From Klebsormidium nitens (lineage: Eukaryota > Streptophyta > Klebsormidiophyceae > Klebsormidiales > Klebsormidiaceae), in assembly GCA_000708835.1 (NCBI GenBank), contig DF237464.1, forward strand, positions 1 to 64,000: 64,000 nucleotides of DNA, given 5' to 3'. Below, piece by piece: positions 60,447 through 64,000 of the stretch. The stretch's first letter is position 1, and the number at the start of each line of letters is the position of its first letter. Both the position numbers and the translations under genes were made by a program. The notes under the pieces are model-generated. The model was not told the origin of the DNA and did not search any database. It was given only the letters and a program-made list of their open reading frames with translations.

Positions 60447-63018
60447 ACAGGCACAACAAGCGGCACACATCAGTTGATGTAAGAAAAGTGCAGTGACTGC
60501 AGATTGTCGCGCCACTGAAGGGAGGCGTAGATGAAGGACAATCCTCCCGCTGCAACTTACGTCCAGGATGACGAACTTGGCGATATCGGATCCGGGGGGT
60601 TTCTCCCACTGGGCGGAAAACACGGGGGGGCCCAGCAAGGCCTGCTGGTGGGGTCCTCCTGTACAACCAGCGACCCAGGTCAAACTGGTGAGGGCAGCAC
60701 ACGCCGGTGCATCAAAAGAAGCGGAGTCAATCTGCAGACGATACATGACAACCGGCGGAGGGTTTTTCGAGTATGACAATTCACGTACCTGGGTCTGGAG
60801 AAGCGGGGCCCTGGAGCACCAGGCGGTGCGTCACAAAGTCCTGCACGACCAGGAAGCAGGCGGATGCGATCAAACGCCGCTCGATGACCTTGGACGCTCC
60901 TGATCGAGCTCCCGTTACTCTTGTAACTCCGCACAGCATTGCTAGCTTGTTTCTGTTGCTTAGACGGTCGACAATGCCTCTCCAGCTTGCTCGCATGCCT
61001 GGCTCCGAGGTTTGCTGCTTGCCTGCCATACGGCCGGCATGTACTCCTTGTGGTACAGCACCGCCTTCTGCGGCAGCTCCGGGTCCTCGTCCTCGTGGCT
61101 GCCCCTCGCGCCCTCCTGAGGGGAGCGTCCCGATGCAGTGGTGGAACCGGACCCGTAGGGCCGCCACCGGTTTGGGGCCCCTATCGCAGACTTCGTCGCC
61201 AGCATGAGGGGCCGGTGTCGCTTCATGATGTGCTTCAGCTCCGTGACTACCGCTTTTGACAGCCCCGACTGGGTCAGCGCGTCACTGAAACAAGGAGGGA
61301 GCGATGAAGGAGGAAGTTTGGCGCCCGGAGTTTGCAGAATCTGTCACCAGAACGAGATGGTCTCGAGCATGTTCTCGGTCAGACCACAAGAGAAAAGAAT
61401 CGCACAGGCAAGGTGACCGAAATCACTAGATTTGTAAATCATGGAAATCATGGCGGGCGACACAACAGCACTCCCTTGGCGGCACTCACCGATGCCCTGC
61501 CCAAAGATGCAGGCCCTTGTCCAGCCAATGGAACGCACCGATGCTGGAGAGAGAGGGGGGAACAGCTCAGCGCAGGGCAGGGGCTTCGATGAGAAGATCC
61601 TGTGGGACAAGGTCTGAAGAATATCAACAGGAACAACGCCCGCACATCAGATGCTAGACAAGAGAAGCCCAAGAAGCTTAGCACCCAGGCTCATGGTCTT
61701 GACAAACCTGAGAGTAATGGGAGATCACAAATGGATTCCCACCTGTCAATACAGATAAGGTGGAGACTGTCTGGGCCATGATTCTGGACTATCTGGCGAA
61801 TTTCCGGTTGTAACATCTGCAATCCAGAACATCCCTGCCGTCAGATCCAAAGTTGCATAAGATGACCTTCTCTTCTCACGCCCACCTCCACTAGAAAGGC
61901 TTGTATAGAAGCTGCAGACGACCGCCTGATTATGCAAGTCGATAGTTTGGGAGTTGTTTGGTTCAGTAGCAAGACCATCACACACATGTACACTCCAACT
62001 GATCAATCCTTCGACATGGAAACGAGACCCCACCTTGAGCGCTGCAAGGAGATGGAAGCTGTTGTGGCAGTGCAGCAAGCGGAACCTTCGCAGGCTGGCA
62101 GTGAAGACCTGAGAAAGGGCGTCCGCATCACCTCCGCCCTGAGCAACTGCGACATGGCAAAGACGCTGGCCTTTGCATACAAGCGATCAACCCCAAGGAA
62201 TCTCATAGAAACGATTGGAAGCTTAAGCTCTCCTCAGGGTGGAACTGCATGGATTCACATCAAACAGACACTTCCATGCACAATGAGCGAATGATCAGCA
62301 AAACGCACAAGAATCTTGCCAAAGATGTCAACCCGGGGGCTTATGCCGGGTACCAAGGGGAAAAGCCCCATAAAAGATTGAACACCAAAGGGAAGTAGTC
62401 TACCTTGAGCCTCATTGATCCTCGACTCCAGAATTCGTACCAAGCGCAGAATGTCAAATCTGCCGTCCAGATCAAAGAACAGGGCTGCTCCTCCCGCCCC
62501 ACCGTAGCCCACCCCGTCTACCTCTGAAGGAAGTATACACGTTGCAACTGCCTGCACCCCCCAATAGGGAGTTTATTTGTTTCGTTCCAGGAGATTTAAG
62601 GTTGCTTCAGGCATTGTATGCTTTTTCCTTCAACATCCCTTCTTTCGAAGACGCTCCAATGGAAGCAGTGTCAAACTTGATGTGGCACTGCATTCTAATC
62701 TTGCCTGTCTGATTCCACACAAGCTCAATGCTGAACTAAACAGTCTTCTGGTCCACAAATGTGGCACAACCTTGATAGCTGCCGCATAGGCTACATGAGA
62801 GGCAGTAGCTGTACCTGCGTGAGAATCTCTGTTTTGCCACTCCCACTGGCTCCAAAGATTTCCACAACATTCCCTGGCCGTATTGCTGCACTATCAATGA
62901 ACGGCACCGACGTCCCCAAGGGCTCCACAAAAGTACGCAACAGAAAGTCCCTCATGCTTTCATCTGGCTGTAAAAAGCGGAGGAGAGCCTCCTCAGGATA
63001 TTCGCTGCTCCCATCCAT
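60414..63018 (-). CDS. XRCC2: XRCC2-like RAD51 paralogue
   Basis: XRCC2 works with RAD51D in the BCDX2 complex in homologous-recombination repair. Exons: 62815-63018, 62404-62551, 62034-62146, 61743-61816, 61490-61543, 61023-61284, 60789-60840, 60414-60658; 383 residues if the last exon is read through. The Walker A motif GASGSGKT lies at about residues 56-63, preceded by GNVVEIF, followed by CILP and the FDLDGRFDILRLVRILESR region of the family. LRRFRLLHCHNSFHLLAALK and the Walker B equivalent SLHLICIDSIGAFHWLD follow in the family order. The intron before the seventh exon is GC-AG. The C-terminal SDIAKFVILDV fits the family's last conserved strand. A strong donor (GTAAGT) directly after FVILD means the last 60 or so residues, Cys- and Leu-rich, may be intron read-through. 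Confidence 0.87.
60841..61022 (-). other. GC-AG intron in the XRCC2 gene
   Basis: The exon ends TGGCAG and the intron begins GCAAGC; the acceptor is GTGCAG. Splicing gives AVWQDFVTHRLVLQG, which matches the AWQ-LVKHRM region of the family. Confidence 0.78.
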
Positions 63019-64000
63019 CTTTGGGCAGGTCGTTCGACTCCTGGATTCTGCGCCAGCCACCGTCGCTGCCCGCCACCTCTGTCATCACCACCACCACCAC
63101 CACCACATCACGACCGCCACCACCAGCCTGCAGGTCTTCCTCAAGTTAAGAATCGCCTGGACGCAGCTCAATTTACAGCTATAACTTTAAGCAAACCAAT
63201 GCAGGCTTTCTTCTTGTCTGATTGCAGTTTGCACGGATTGGGAGGGGGAACCCGGAAGATCCTCTGATACAGCACGAAATGGGTTTACTAGAATTGGTTT
63301 AGGGCGTCAGGAACATCTTCCGGGCACTGCGAGGCGCCGGATGTCAGCGGTGTGTGACATCTGAAGCTAGAAAATAATCTACAGTCATTGACACCGGACA
63401 CGGACTACTCCTCGGTAAAAGTAAAGCGATAGATAACCTAGGCGTCATCTGGTATGGATGCATGATCGCCTTGCACAATCATGAAGAACTTGCAAATTGT
63501 TGCGAGCTCAAGCCTCAGCTGGATTGATTCTCTTGTTTGCTATTCGACAACATGTCGAATGCAATTGTCATGCAATTGTGAGAGAGCGAACAGATTGATT
63601 TGGAAGCGCAAAGTGGAGCAAGCAGGGAAGCGCAAAGTGGAGCAAGCAGAACGCTACGAGAGTAGCGGCCTGGCCCCACGGTAACCATTAATTAATATGT
63701 GGGCAACTCGTGCCCTGTACGAGTTCGACAGTGGGATGGCCATGATATCGGGCCAGAGCCCCAAGGCAGCGCCTTGCTTCGACCGTAAGCGTCGAACTAA
63801 AGTATTTGTCAACAAAACAGCTAACGCAGGCGTTATTACCGTGGGGCCAAACGTGGCCGTAACAAGTTCGTACAGAACTACAACTATCGCCTGGAACCTG
63901 CACTAGCACTCAGCTACCTGGTTAAGCAAACTAAGGCGTTAACTAGCTACAGCTGGCGCGCGGGCCATCAAAAACCCTTCGCGGGGTCGGGTCCGACAGG
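63019..64000. other. 5' flank of XRCC2, no further gene recognised
   Basis: This contains the XRCC2 promoter, a CAC trinucleotide run at about 63090-63110 and a 24-base tandem duplication at 63604-63651. Short open frames are present but unconvincing. The window ends here. Confidence 0.45.
63604..63651 (+). repeat. 24-base tandem duplication
   Basis: Two nearly identical copies starting AAGCGCAAAGTGGAGCAAGC lie head to tail. In one frame they would encode KRKVEQAG twice, but the surrounding short open frame is not convincing as a gene. Confidence 0.85.

Noticed and set aside
63090-63115. CAC trinucleotide run as part of a histidine-rich protein
   Set aside because: The plus-strand frame around it overlaps the XRCC2 first exon antisense and its flanks have no coding character; a simple repeat is the better reading.

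Overview
This is a nuclear genome window from a photosynthetic eukaryote, most likely a green alga of the Trebouxiophyceae or a near relative. The placement is an inference. The sequence shows intron-rich genes (up to 21 coding exons), many of them with GC-rich exons set among less GC-rich introns. It carries a plant-type carotenoid beta-ring hydroxylase, a plastid-type HflX GTPase, a plant-type base-exchange phosphatidylserine synthase, a longin R-SNARE and a ciliary protein (CFAP57). That mix of photosynthetic and ciliary genes fits a green alga better than a land plant. I see no prokaryotic operon and no convincing tRNA, rRNA or CRISPR array.

Layout. 195-4151 (-): HflX-like GTPase, 9 exons. 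4716-10988 (+): membrane-anchored thimet-type oligopeptidase, 17 exons, divergent from HflX across 564 bp. 12631-15458 (-): unknown coiled-coil protein, 5 exons. 17440-20911 (-): AGC-family protein kinase, 7 exons. 22856-25555 (+): beta-carotene hydroxylase, 7 exons. 27224-31577 (-): unknown nuclear-type protein, 8 exons joined here, 5' end open. 32695-33689: a roughly 1 kb piggyBac-like non-autonomous element with TTAA ends. 33813-34858 (-): helical (HEAT-like) exons that may belong to the same unknown gene. 35715-45228 (-): CFAP57, 21 exons. 46171-48494 (+): isocitrate lyase/PEP mutase family enzyme with a transit peptide, 4 exons. 51261-55263 (-): phosphatidylserine synthase, 13 exons. 56689-58927 (+): VAMP7-type R-SNARE, 5 exons. 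59325-60446 (+): coding-like stretches of an unresolved gene. 60414-63018 (-): XRCC2-like RAD51 paralogue, 8 exons.

Most gene models were built by hand from splice sites. Every exon chain given with coordinates keeps a consistent reading phase, which is the main support for it. The genes are unrelated housekeeping, signalling, pigment, membrane-lipid, DNA-repair and ciliary functions, with no sign of a metabolic cluster.

The most striking observation is a textbook U12-type AT-AC intron in the phosphatidylserine synthase gene, because the best-studied chlorophyte genomes are generally described as lacking the minor spliceosome. Three GC-AG introns, a TTAA-flanked element close to or inside an unknown gene, a 90-bp dispersed repeat pair and several unrecognised multi-exon genes are also recorded.
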